Assembly (NCBI GenBank): GCA_031406795.1
Contig: JANOHV010000040.1
Coordinates: 1-34,029, forward strand
DNA: 34,029 bases
From: DATDCY01 sp031406795 [NCBI: Candidatus Rokuibacteriota bacterium]
Lineage (GTDB): Bacteria; JAUVQV01
Reading direction: 5' to 3'
The notes under the pieces were generated by a model that saw only the letters and a list, made by a program, of their open reading frames with translations, did not search any database and was not told where the DNA came from. Below are positions 7,794 to 15,743 of this stretch, one piece after another (the stretch's first letter is position 1; the number at the start of each line of letters is the position of its first letter). The position numbers were made by a program, and so were the translations under genes.

Positions 7794-8972
7794 TTAGAAC
7801 TTGATGCGGGCGCCGGCCATCATGCCGCCGATGTCCGCGTAGTCCTTGCCGGTGCGGTCGAGCGTGTGGGTGCGGTAGCCGAGGTAGAGCTCCGTCCCGT
7901 AGGTGTCGAGCCGCTGGACGAAGAAGGCGCCGATGGTCTTCGCCTCGTCCTTGTCCTTCTTCATGTCGTTCGTGGCGGAGTAGTCCACGGCGAAGGAGGT
8001 GCTGCCGGCGAAGAACAGTTTCGCCGTGTACCCGAGCTTGGCGTAATAGAACAGCGGGTCCTCCTTGCGGGCCGGGTCGTCGAGCTTCTGCTGCCCGGCC
8101 GCGGCGGTGACGCTCAGGCCGAACGGCATCAGCACCGAGACCGAACCGTTGTACTGCTTGATGGAATCGCGCCCCGAGAGCTTGCTGCCGTCGCCCATGT
8201 CGGCGAACGCAGCGGCGGCCTCAAGCTTGACCCCGCCGAATTCTGCGCCGTAGCGCAGCGCTGCGTCCCAGGCCTTCTGGGCGGTGGTGGAGGCGGAGAG
8301 GGTGAAGCCGGCGAGCTTCGGGGTGTCATAGCGCACGCGGTCGTCGCGGCTGAGGCCGTCGAGGTTGTCGAAGACTTCCTTGATCTTGGGGTTGAACTTC
8401 TTGTCAACCGCCGCGTGGATCGTCTTACCGTCCTTGTCCAGGACCGACGCCTTGGCGGCCGCCTCGACGAGACTCCCGGTCTTGTTGTCGAAGAAGACGA
8501 TCCCGCCGGCGAACATCCTCACGTCGGAGTAGCCGATCACGGAGGTGCCCGAGAGGTCGACCTCGGAGGTGTTGTTGGACGCCGTGTCGCCCTGGCCGAG
8601 CGAGAGCTTCCCGAAGTTGCCGCTCAGGTAGAAGTCCAGGTGTCGCTCCGAGAACGTGACCGGGGTGGTCCGCTCGAGGGTCTGGTTGATGTCGCCGGTG
8701 GAGTTGGACTGGATTTCGGCCTCAATCTTCGACCCGACGGTCAGACTGCCGCCTTCGAGCGTCGCCTTGGCGTCGATGCCGATGCGCGTCGAAGAGTTCT
8801 TGTTGTCGACGAAGTAGAGCTTGCTCTGGTCGCCGTCGTCCACCCAGAGCAGCCCGCGGTCGACCTGTCCGTAGAGTTTGACGCTCGGGGCCGCCTGCGC
8901 CCCCTGCGCTGCAACGACGCCCGCGAGGACGAGCGCCGCCGCCAACTGCCACTTGCCATTGCCTGCTTTCAT
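7794..8972 (-). CDS. Gram-negative general porin (outer-membrane beta-barrel), phosphonate-locus associated
   Basis: The protein has 392 residues from the ATG at 8972. That start is chosen because it opens directly on a signal peptide ([20 protein letters not shown], cleavage after AQGAQA) and has a GGAGG-type site; the frame stays open 28 codons further upstream without one. The mature protein begins [13 protein letters not shown], has alternating amphipathic strands throughout and ends in ARIKF, a terminal phenylalanine typical of BAM substrates. The start resembles Gram-negative porins with the VKLYGQVNRALL pattern. It lies upstream of phnCDE, which suggests, but does not prove, uptake of phosphonates or phosphate. 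Confidence 0.85.
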   Translation of the reverse strand: MKAGNGKWQLAAALVLAGVVAAQGAQAAPSVKLYGQVDRGLLWVDDGDQSKLYFVDNKNSSTRIGIDAKATLEGGSLTVGSKIEAEIQSNSTGDINQTLERTTPVTFSERHLDFYLSGNFGKLSLGQGDTASNNTSEVDLSGTSVIGYSDVRMFAGGIVFFDNKTGSLVEAAAKASVLDKDGKTIHAAVDKKFNPKIKEVFDNLDGLSRDDRVRYDTPKLAGFTLSASTTAQKAWDAALRYGAEFGGVKLEAAAAFADMGDGSKLSGRDSIKQYNGSVSVLMPFGLSVTAAAGQQKLDDPARKEDPLFYYAKLGYTAKLFFAGSTSFAVDYSATNDMKKDKDEAKTIGAFFVQRLDTYGTELYLGYRTHTLDRTGKDYADIGGMMAGARIKF

Positions 8973-9097
8973 TCCTGCCTCCCTCTCCTGGTTGAACCCC
9001 ATGCCGCCGCGGCACCGCGCCGGACGACTCACACGGAGGCTACGGTAGAAGGGCAAGGTTAGGAAGGGCTCTGGACCAGGTTAAGATCGCATTGCGC

Positions 9098-9118
9098 GTG
9101 GATGAGCACGTCATCCAC
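9098..9118. repeat. 21-bp perfect inverted repeat between the PilZ gene and the porin
   Basis: Eight-bp arms GTGGATGA / TCATCCAC flank GCACG. It lies after the PilZ stop and about 125 nt before the porin start. There is no T-run beside it, so it is either a weak terminator for the PilZ gene or an operator for the porin. It is the only structured element I see in 8973-9145. Confidence 0.45.
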
Positions 9119-9145
9119 CGCGGCCGGAACTGCAGGCGCCGTCCC

Positions 9146-9817
9146 CTACAGCGTCTTCTTGTGGATGTACGCCTCGATCATCTGAAACCCCTGGCGGCCC
9201 GGGTCGATGAACCGCGCCCCGTACTTCGTGTCCCTGCCCGGCAGCGACTCGACCCGCAGGATCTCGGTCGTGATGTGGAGCTGGCCCTGGCCGGGTAGCA
9301 CCAGGTGGAGTTCGGGGCGGTCACCGACCGCCATCGCGTGGTTCGTCGAGAAGAGGATGCCCGTGGCGCTGATGTTCTCGCTGCGCCCGAAGAACGGCGC
9401 GCTGTGCACGGCGCCGCTGATCCGCACGCCGACGAGCACCCGGAAGTCCTTTCGCGCGGCCACGTCGATCAATGAGCGCACCGCCCCGAGGAAGTCCTCC
9501 TGGTCGAGCGGGCGAAGGAAAGTCCGATTGGCCGCGCACCTCTTCACGGTGCCCAGGGACGCTGCGGTACCGATGACGATCAGGGACACGTTTCGCAGCG
9601 CCGCGTCCGCCCGGAAGGTGCGGCAGATCGCCTCGGGAGGAACGCCCGGCAGCAGCACGTCGAGGATCACCAGGCGCGCCTGGTGCTGGCGGTGCAGTTC
9701 GATGATCTCCTCGCCGTCGCGGGCGCCGAGGATGGAGAGTTCGCGGGAGACTGAGATGCTCTGCCGGTGCTTCTCCAGGAGCAGGGCCATCCGCTCCCCG
9801 GCGATAATGTGTTTCAT
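9146..9817 (-). CDS. PilZ domain protein with degenerate receiver-like N-terminus
   Basis: This 223-residue protein has an N-terminal receiver-like fold (residues about 1-118: a hydrophobic LVILDVLLPG strand with Asp, IVIGTAA, and a terminal RPLDQEDFLGAVRSLI helix). The acidic pair and the conserved Lys are not evident, so phosphorylation is doubtful. Residues about 120-215 form a PilZ domain with RKDFR (RxxxR) and NISATG (D/NxSxxG), the c-di-GMP binding motifs. It is therefore a likely c-di-GMP effector. ATG 9817 lacks a ribosome site but has TATAGT 8 nt upstream; an ATG at 9790 follows GGGGAG and may be the true start. It is transcribed away from the VIT gene. Confidence 0.8.
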   Translation of the reverse strand: MKHIIAGERMALLLEKHRQSISVSRELSILGARDGEEIIELHRQHQARLVILDVLLPGVPPEAICRTFRADAALRNVSLIVIGTAASLGTVKRCAANRTFLRPLDQEDFLGAVRSLIDVAARKDFRVLVGVRISGAVHSAPFFGRSENISATGILFSTNHAMAVGDRPELHLVLPGQGQLHITTEILRVESLPGRDTKYGARFIDPGRQGFQMIEAYIHKKTL

Positions 9818-10022
9818 CCGCGACGACTATAGCACGCGCACGGTGCTCGATTCGGCTGGCGCTGGTCGTTCACCCGGAAAGGTTCTCTGCCGGGGGTGGC
9901 CCCTGACAGCGCGCCGAAGGGGATGCCACGTGAATCGCGCGCTGCGAGCCGGCATGAACCCTCTCCGCTCCGAGATGCCGCCGGGTTGTCGCCGATGGTC
10001 AGCGATGGTAGCAGAATCGGCA

Positions 10023-10060
10023 TTCGCACACTATTCATGCACGGTTCATCTCCCGTTCAT
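10023..10060 (+). promoter_or_regulatory. CreB-tag-like direct repeats upstream of the VIT/vWA gene
   Basis: Four pentamers lie in strict 11-bp phase: TTCGC (10023), TTCAT (10034), TTCAT (10045), TTCAT (10056), each separated by exactly 6 bp. The E. coli CreB tag is TTCAC-N6-TTCAC, so three sites match four of five bases in the right spacing. A possible -10, TATGTT (10082-10087), lies 21 bp downstream, and the gene starts at 10148. The rest of 9818-10147 shows no gene. Binding by the CreB-like regulator encoded at 14408-15106 is inferred. Confidence 0.6.
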
Positions 10061-10147
10061 CATGCCTTCTCCTTCGGCGCCTATGTTCATGGCCAACAAG
10101 GGGGCGTCACGGGGTCGCCAACCACCAACGGAGGAGATGAAGTCGCC

Positions 10148-12166
10148 ATGAGAAGCATCAGGCCGGTCGTCGTCGCAAGCATACTTCTGATCGTCGCCAT
10201 GTGTTGGACGGTTCCGCTGGTTGCGGCGCCCGACGCCGCCAAGACGCTGGCACCCTATTTCCTCGTCGAGGGCGAGGAATCTACCGTGGATCAATTCCCG
10301 TTGAAGAGCACCGACGTGCAGGTGTCGATCGGCGGGGTCATCGCCGAGGTCACCGTCCGGCAGTCCTATCAGAACGGCGGGGACCGCCCCATCAACGCCA
10401 GGTACGTCTTTCCGGCGTCGACCCGCGCTGCCGTCCACGGCATGAAGATAACGATCGGCGAGAAGGTGATCATCGCCAGAATCAAGGAGCGGGAGGCCGC
10501 GCAGGCCGAGTTCCGGGAGGCGAAGGCGAGCGGGAAGACCGCCTCCCTGCTCGAGCAGCAGCGGCCGAACGTCTTCATGATGAGCGTGGCCAACGTGCTG
10601 CCGGGGGACATCGTGGACATCGAGCTGATTTACACCGAGTTGCTCGTGCCCACCGACGGCGCGTACGAGTTCGTCTTCCCCACCGTGGTCGGGCCGCGGT
10701 ACTCGAGCCAGCCGGAGGCGACCGCGCCCGCGGAGGACCGGTTCGTCAAGAATCCCTACCTGAAGGAGGGCCTGGCGACCCCGTCGCGCTTCTCGATCGC
10801 CACGCAGATCGCCGCCGGGCTGCCGATCCAGGAGATCGCCTGTCCCTCGCACCTGGTCAAGACGACATGGACGGACAAGACCGCGGGGAGCGTGACCCTC
10901 GACGAGAGCGAAACGGCCGGCGGCGACCGCGACTACATTCTGCGCTACCGTCTCGCGGGCCGGCAGATCGCCTCCGGCCTGCTGGTCTACGAAGGTCCCG
11001 AGGAGAATTACTTCCTGCTGCTCGCCGAGCCGCCGCAACGGGTGAGCCCGGCCGACATCCCGGCGCGCGAGTACATCTTCGTCGTCGACGTCTCGGGGTC
11101 GATGCACGGGTACCCGCTCGACGTCGCCAAGGGACTACTCAAGGACCTGATCGGACGGATCCGGGCGACCGACACCTTCAACGTGGTGCTCTTCTCCGGC
11201 ACGTCCGCGCTGCTCGCGGAGCATTCGGTGCAGGCGACCCCCGAGAACGTCGCCAGGGCGCTCGCGCTGATCGACCGCCAGCAGGGAGGCGGCGGCACCG
11301 AGTTGCTCGCCGCGATGAAGCGCGCGATGGGGATCCCGCATGCCGAGGGGTTCTCGCGCAGCATCGTGCTGGTGACCGACGGCTTCATCGACGCCGAGCG
11401 CGATCTGTTCGGCTCCATCGGCGAGAACCTCGACGAAGCCAACGTCTTCGTGTTCGGCATCGGGAGCAGCGTCAACCGTTACCTGATCGAGGGCGTGGCC
11501 AAGGCCGGTCTCAGCGAGCCGTTTGTCGTCACGAAGCCCGACGAAGCGCCGGCAGCCGCCGAGAAGTTCCGCGAGTACGTGCAGTCGCCGGTGCTGACCG
11601 GCATCGAGCTGAAGACCGAGGGGCTCGAGGGCGTCGCGATGGAGCCTGCCAGCATCCCCGACCTGTTCGCCGAGCGGCCGATCGTCGTCACCGGGAAGTG
11701 GCGGGGTGCGCGGACCGGCCGCCTCGTCGTGACCGGGCACGGCGGGGCCGGGGAGTACCGGCAGGAGTTCGATCTCGAGCGGACCGAGCCGTCCGAGGCA
11801 GCCGCGGCCCTGCCCATCCTCTGGGCGCGGACGCGGATCGGCCGCCTATCGGAGTTCGGCCCGCGGAGCGTCGATCCCCAGACGAAGGCCGAGATCACCG
11901 AACTGGGGCTGAAGTACAACCTGCTCACGGCCTACACGTCGTTCATCGCGGTGCATGAGGAGATCCGCAACCCCGGCGGCGAGGCGCAGAACGTCAAGCA
12001 GCCGTTGCCACTGCCGAAAAACGTGTCCGAACTGGCGGTCGGCGGCGACACGAGATCGGTGCCGGAGCCCGGCCTCGGCTGGCTGATCGCGCTGGCGATG
12101 CTCGTCTTCGGCTCCCGGTGCGCGATCGGATGCCTGCGCTGCCGTCCGCTGTCGATCCGTTTCTGA
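10148..12166 (+). CDS. Secreted VIT/von Willebrand factor A protein with PEP-CTERM-like sorting tail
   Basis: This is a protein of 672 residues: signal peptide 1-27; VIT domain about 45-170 (TVRQSYQNGG, ARYVFPA, REAAQAEFREAKASGKTASLLEQ); vWA domain about 307-480 with MIDAS residues D314-x-S316-x-S318 (DVSGSM), Thr384 and Asp411 (VTDG); then a Gly-rich beta region and a helical segment. The C-terminus is VPEP (P639-E640-P641), a hydrophobic span to about 655, then Arg/Cys residues to the end. That is the tripartite layout of a PEP-CTERM signal, with a tail some 15 residues longer than usual. It resembles the VIT/vWA targets of marine proteobacterial sortases. GAGGAG lies 11 nt before the ATG. 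The exosortase gene follows after 64 nt. Confidence 0.88.
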   Translation: MRSIRPVVVASILLIVAMCWTVPLVAAPDAAKTLAPYFLVEGEESTVDQFPLKSTDVQVSIGGVIAEVTVRQSYQNGGDRPINARYVFPASTRAAVHGMKITIGEKVIIARIKEREAAQAEFREAKASGKTASLLEQQRPNVFMMSVANVLPGDIVDIELIYTELLVPTDGAYEFVFPTVVGPRYSSQPEATAPAEDRFVKNPYLKEGLATPSRFSIATQIAAGLPIQEIACPSHLVKTTWTDKTAGSVTLDESETAGGDRDYILRYRLAGRQIASGLLVYEGPEENYFLLLAEPPQRVSPADIPAREYIFVVDVSGSMHGYPLDVAKGLLKDLIGRIRATDTFNVVLFSGTSALLAEHSVQATPENVARALALIDRQQGGGGTELLAAMKRAMGIPHAEGFSRSIVLVTDGFIDAERDLFGSIGENLDEANVFVFGIGSSVNRYLIEGVAKAGLSEPFVVTKPDEAPAAAEKFREYVQSPVLTGIELKTEGLEGVAMEPASIPDLFAERPIVVTGKWRGARTGRLVVTGHGGAGEYRQEFDLERTEPSEAAAALPILWARTRIGRLSEFGPRSVDPQTKAEITELGLKYNLLTAYTSFIAVHEEIRNPGGEAQNVKQPLPLPKNVSELAVGGDTRSVPEPGLGWLIALAMLVFGSRCAIGCLRCRPLSIRF

Positions 12167-12191
12167 CAGGCTGCTGAAGACGGCCAGAAAA

Positions 12192-12216
12192 CGTCATTGC
12201 GAGCGGAGCGAAGCAA
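12192..12216 (+). repeat. REP-like dispersed repeat, copy 1
   Basis: The sequence opens CGTCATTGCGAG and continues with CGGAGCGAAGCAA. This family of short intergenic repeats is widespread in bacterial genomes. A second, longer copy lies in the opposite orientation at 23405-23439 between qmoC and sat. This copy occupies the short gap between the VIT gene and the exosortase gene. Confidence 0.65.
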
Positions 12217-12230
12217 ACTGACTGCTGATT

Positions 12231-12989
12231 ATGGACAGAACGCGCACGCGCAGTGGTATTGCGGCCTCCGCACTGGCAATCCTGATCGCCGTCGGGCTCA
12301 AGGCGCACTACAGCACGGCGTCCGTCGATCGGCTGGGCTGGATCATGCGGCCGACGGCGGGGCTCGTGGAGTTGTGCACCGGGCTCCCCTTCGAATGGGA
12401 GGCGGGCGCCGGGTATGTCAACCAGGAGCACCGCGTGGTCATCGCCAAGCCCTGCGCAGGCGTCAACTTCCTGATCATGGCCTTCTGCATGCTGGCCTTC
12501 ACGCTGATCGGCCGCGCCGGAGCGGGCCGCCGCCCCTTCCCGATGGTGGCGGCCGCTCTGGCGGCGGCGTACGCGGCGACGGTGATCGTCAACGGCGTCC
12601 GGATCATGATCGCGCTCCGGCACGACGGCGACGGCGTCGGCAACGGTTGGCTGACCCCCGAGCAGCTCCATCGGCTCGAAGGGATCGTCGTCTACTTCGC
12701 GGCGCTCACGGGGCTCTACTGCCTGGCCCGGTTAATCGCGCGCGCCTCCGGCGGCCGTCCGGGCCGCTCCCCGGTCGAGCACCCGACGGCGTCGCGGCTC
12801 GGACGGAGTTCGATTGTTTTCGTCCCCCTCGGCTGGTACGCGGCCATGACGCTGGGCGTTCCGCTGCTGAACGGAGCGATGAGTAAGGACGCGGCGCAGT
12901 TCGGGGAGCACGCGCTCTGGGTTCTGGGCGTCCCGCTCGTCCTGTCGGGAATCCTGCTGCTGGCGTCCTCAGGATACGCGCGTCGATAG
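12231..12989 (+). CDS. Exosortase-family transpeptidase (subfamily not assigned)
   Basis: This 252-residue, mostly hydrophobic protein has about six to seven membrane segments. The exosortase catalytic triad is visible in order and context: Cys75 in KPCAGVNF, Arg124 in VNGVRIMIAL, and His147 in EQLHRLEGIVVYF. Exosortases cut PEP-CTERM proteins at the inner membrane and are thought to transfer them to an exopolysaccharide or the surface. The ATG at 12231 has no clear ribosome site. It follows its probable substrate gene and overlaps the convergent creC by 21 nt at the stop codons. The CAGVNF core recalls small single-target exosortases such as XrtK, but I cannot assign the subfamily without a profile search. 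Confidence 0.88.
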   Translation: MDRTRTRSGIAASALAILIAVGLKAHYSTASVDRLGWIMRPTAGLVELCTGLPFEWEAGAGYVNQEHRVVIAKPCAGVNFLIMAFCMLAFTLIGRAGAGRRPFPMVAAALAAAYAATVIVNGVRIMIALRHDGDGVGNGWLTPEQLHRLEGIVVYFAALTGLYCLARLIARASGGRPGRSPVEHPTASRLGRSSIVFVPLGWYAAMTLGVPLLNGAMSKDAAQFGEHALWVLGVPLVLSGILLLASSGYARR

Positions 12990-14411
12990 CGGGAGGGTGA
13001 GGACCGCGCGGACTCCCCCTTCGGGGCGGTTCGCCACGGCGATCTCGCCCCGATGCAGCGTCGCGACCTCCCTGACGCAGCTCAGGCCGAGCCCGGTGCT
13101 CTTGCGCATCGTGTCCGGCCGGCTCAGTGAGTAGAACTGCTCGAAGATCTTGTCGACCGCGTACTCCGGAATGCCGGTCCCGTTGTCCTCCACCGTCACG
13201 ACGCACGAGGCTCCGTGCTTTTCCACACCGATGGTGATCGTGCCCCCCTCGGCGACGAAGTCGATCGCATTGGACACCAGGTTGGCAATCGCCTGGCGCA
13301 GCAGGAAGCGCTCGCCGCTGGTCCGGACGACCTCCGGGGCCGCGATGGTAATCGTTATGCGTTTGCATTCCAGGACCGCGGCCTGGCTCTGCACGATCTC
13401 CCTGGCCAGCGCGACGAGGTCGATCTCCTCGACGTCCTTGAGCCCCTTGCGGTTCTCCAGCGCCGACAGATCGAGCAGCCGCTCGACGATGTTCTGGATG
13501 CGCTGGCTCTCCGTGCGGATGTTCTCGAGGAACCGGGCGCGTCGCTCGGGGGGCATGTTCTCGTTCATCAGCTCCGCGGCCCCCCGGATCGCGGAGAGCG
13601 GGCTCTTGATCTCGTGCGTCAGCGTCTGCACGTAGGTCTCCACATAGTTCTTCCCCTCGAGCGCTTCGCGCATCTCCTCGAGCGCCCGCCCCATGACCGC
13701 GATCTCGCTGCGGCCCAGCCGCGGCAGCGCCACGTTGCGGTTGTCGCGGATCGCCCGCGCATACGCCGTCAGCCGCTTGATCGGCAGCGTGACCCAGATC
13801 GAGAGCCCCAGGCCGAGCAGGATCGCCGAGAGCGAGGCGATCCAGGCCGCGGTGATGATCTTCCGGCGCGCCAGGTCGATGAACAGGTTCACGCTGCCGC
13901 TCGGCTTGACCACCGTGAGCACACCGATCGTCTCCCGGCCGTTGGTGATCGGCGAGGCGACGAACAGCGACGACAGATTCGGGTCCCTCGGGTCGACGTG
14001 GCTCGTGCGCGCGCCGTACTCGCCCGCGAGGGTCAGCCGGACGTCGTTCCAGCGGGAGTAGTCCTTCCCCTCTTCCTTCCCTCCGTCGGAATCGAAGAGC
14101 ACGATCCCCTTGCGGTCGGTGACGTAGACGTGGATGTTGATCCGCTTCTTCTCCAGATCGTAGATGCGGGCCGAGAACTCGCGGCGGTAGGCGTGGTCGA
14201 AGGCCGCCCGCAGGTCCTCCACCGGGATTTCGCTGCCGGTGGCCCTGGTCGACACCTGGGAGGCCAGCAGCGTGGCGGTGTCGATCAGCGACTCCTCCAT
14301 CGACTTCATGTAGTGCGGGCGCACATCGTTGATGATCCAGTGCGCGAGGTAGTAGAAGCCGACGGCGATGATCAGCAGGAAGCCGAGGATGATCCGGGTG
14401 CCGATCTTCAC
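12969..14411 (-). CDS. creC: CreC-type sensor histidine kinase
   Basis: This 480-residue kinase starts with GTG at 14411, overlapping the creB stop as GTGA; an open frame further upstream is the wrong frame of creB. Membrane segments lie at about 5-24 and 185-208, enclosing a periplasmic sensor with the CreC hallmark YVTDRKGIVLFDSDGG and KDYSRWNDVRLTLAGEYGAR. Then come a HAMP, an H-box with His266 (LTHEIKSPLSAIRG), an N-box (NLVSNAID), and G-boxes DNGTGIP and STGLGLS. Each part aligns with E. coli CreC (474 aa). It is coupled to creB and faces the exosortase gene tail to tail. No CreD is visible in the window; here the VIT/exosortase pair takes the neighbouring place. Confidence 0.92.
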   Translation of the reverse strand: MKIGTRIILGFLLIIAVGFYYLAHWIINDVRPHYMKSMEESLIDTATLLASQVSTRATGSEIPVEDLRAAFDHAYRREFSARIYDLEKKRINIHVYVTDRKGIVLFDSDGGKEEGKDYSRWNDVRLTLAGEYGARTSHVDPRDPNLSSLFVASPITNGRETIGVLTVVKPSGSVNLFIDLARRKIITAAWIASLSAILLGLGLSIWVTLPIKRLTAYARAIRDNRNVALPRLGRSEIAVMGRALEEMREALEGKNYVETYVQTLTHEIKSPLSAIRGAAELMNENMPPERRARFLENIRTESQRIQNIVERLLDLSALENRKGLKDVEEIDLVALAREIVQSQAAVLECKRITITIAAPEVVRTSGERFLLRQAIANLVSNAIDFVAEGGTITIGVEKHGASCVVTVEDNGTGIPEYAVDKIFEQFYSLSRPDTMRKSTGLGLSCVREVATLHRGEIAVANRPEGGVRAVLTLPLSTRVS

Positions 14412-15106
14412 GGCGCGTCTTTGAGACAGTAGCCGAACCCCCGGCGCGTCTCGATGGGATCGCCCTTCGGGTCGACGGCGCGCAGCTTGCCGCGGATGTT
14501 CTTGATGTGCGCGTCGACGGTCCGGTCGAGGCAGGCCTCCGGGTTCTCCCACGCCAGGTTCATCAGCTCGTCGCGCGAGAAGACGCGCCCCGGGTGCCTC
14601 ACGAGCGTCGCGAGCACGTTGAACTCGCTTCGGGAGAGATCGAGGGGCCGGCCGAGGTAGGAGATCGCCATCCGGGTGCCGTCGATCCGGAAGACGGCGG
14701 TGACTGCCTGCTGCGGGGCCGGGCCGGCAGCGGGCCGCGCCGTCCGCCGCAGGATCGCCTTGACTCGCGCTGTGAGTTCACGGGGGCTGAAAGGCTTCAC
14801 GAGGTAATCGTCGGCGCCGATCTCCAGGCCGACGACGCGGTCGATCTCCTCCGCGCGCGCCGTCAGAAACATGATCGGGACCGCGGATTCATGCCGGATC
14901 TGTTTGCACAGTTCCAGTCCGCTGATGTCCGGGAGGCCGATATCAAGCACGATCAGTGCGATGTCGCCCGCCGCCAGCCGCCGTCGCCCATCCTCCCCGG
15001 TCATGTGCCAGACCGGCTCGAACCCGTCGGTTTTCAACGCGTAGACGATGGTGTCGGCAATCGCCGCCTCATCCTCGATGATCAGTACCTTGGGCGCCAT
15101 CAGCAT
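14408..15106 (-). CDS. creB: CreB-type response regulator (OmpR/PhoB family)
   Basis: This 232-residue protein has a receiver domain with acidic pair ED (11-12), phospho-acceptor Asp55 in IVLDIGLPDISG, a FLTARAEEIDRVVGLEIGAD segment and Lys in VKPFSPRE, then a winged-helix DNA-binding domain ending in DRTVDAHIKNIRGKLRAVD and RRGFGYCL. The match to E. coli CreB is extensive, including LPDISGLELC and EIGADDY. Starts at 15106 and 15100 are both possible; neither has a clear ribosome site. The vapC stop is only 5 nt upstream, so creBC may be transcribed from the toxin-antitoxin promoter. Its predicted target is the repeat array at 10023-10060. Confidence 0.92.
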   Translation of the reverse strand: MLMAPKVLIIEDEAAIADTIVYALKTDGFEPVWHMTGEDGRRRLAAGDIALIVLDIGLPDISGLELCKQIRHESAVPIMFLTARAEEIDRVVGLEIGADDYLVKPFSPRELTARVKAILRRTARPAAGPAPQQAVTAVFRIDGTRMAISYLGRPLDLSRSEFNVLATLVRHPGRVFSRDELMNLAWENPEACLDRTVDAHIKNIRGKLRAVDPKGDPIETRRGFGYCLKDAP

Positions 15107-15111
15107 CGGGG

Positions 15112-15498
15112 CTACCAGATGACCTTTACATCATACTTCATGAATACGGCATCGGCGGTAACCACGCGAAGGTCCCCTTTGCGAGCTTGGGCGATCAACA
15201 TTCGATCGAACGGGTCCCGGTGCGGCCCCGGCAGTTGCCCGGCAAGCAGGGCGTGCTCGAAGCTGATGGGAAGCACCTCGAAGCGCTCGTGCCGAATGTG
15301 GCGTGGCAGCTTGTCGAGGATCTCGCCGATCTCGGGGAGCTTGCCGAGCCGATGCTTGGTGGCGATCTCCCAGGCGCTTGCACTGCTGACGAGCACCTGA
15401 TGTGCGGAGGGACTGATCGCCCGGCGGGCGACCTTGGTCAAACGCGGATCATCAAGGAGCCACCAGAGCAGGGCGTGGGTGTCGAGCAAGATCCTCAT
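15112..15498 (-). CDS. vapC: PIN-domain toxin of type II VapC family
   Basis: This 128-residue PIN domain shows the four acidic residues of the family: Asp7 in LLDTHALLWW, Glu in SASAWEIATKHRLGKL, Asp in HRDPFDRMLIAQA, and Asp in VVTADAVF. These RNases cleave tRNA or other RNA when the antitoxin is lost. Its ATG overlaps the antitoxin stop by 4 nt. It is unusual in lying immediately before creB, with 5 nt between. Confidence 0.9.
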   Translation of the reverse strand: MRILLDTHALLWWLLDDPRLTKVARRAISPSAHQVLVSSASAWEIATKHRLGKLPEIGEILDKLPRHIRHERFEVLPISFEHALLAGQLPGPHRDPFDRMLIAQARKGDLRVVTADAVFMKYDVKVIW

Positions 15499-15719
15499 TC
15501 CCAGACCTTCAGCTCCTCCTCCGGAAGGGGCTCGAAGAAGGCGTCGGTGAGTCTCCCTTGCCCCTTGGCCGCGCCTGGCTTGCGGTCCTCGGTCAGCACG
15601 GCTTTCAGAAGGACGTACGGCTTCCCATCCTTGGCGATGATCACCTCTTCGCCGGCGACGGCGGCATCCAGGAGTCGCGAAAGGTGGGTCTTCGCCTCGT
15701 GTACGTTGACGACCGTCAT
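15495..15719 (-). CDS. Phd/YefM-family antitoxin
   Basis: This 74-residue protein begins MTVVNVHEAKTHLSRLLDAAVAGEEVIIAKDGKP, the standard Phd/YefM fold that dimerises, binds DNA and neutralises the paired toxin through its C-terminal tail (residues about 50-74, acidic, ending EEELKVWE). GGAGG lies about 9 nt upstream of ATG 15719. The operator-promoter directly upstream fits autoregulation. It precedes and overlaps vapC. Confidence 0.9.
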   Translation of the reverse strand: MTVVNVHEAKTHLSRLLDAAVAGEEVIIAKDGKPYVLLKAVLTEDRKPGAAKGQGRLTDAFFEPLPEEELKVWE

Positions 15720-15743
15720 CTGCCAGTTACCTCCCTGCGCCGG

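Noticed and set aside
8973-9056. Longer start for the porin
   Set aside because: The extra 28 residues would bury the signal peptide; the ATG at 8972 has a ribosome site and opens on a proper signal sequence.
10086-10090. A further TTCAT downstream of the CreB-like array
   Set aside because: It is 30 bp from the last half-site, out of the 11-bp phase, and overlaps the presumed -10.
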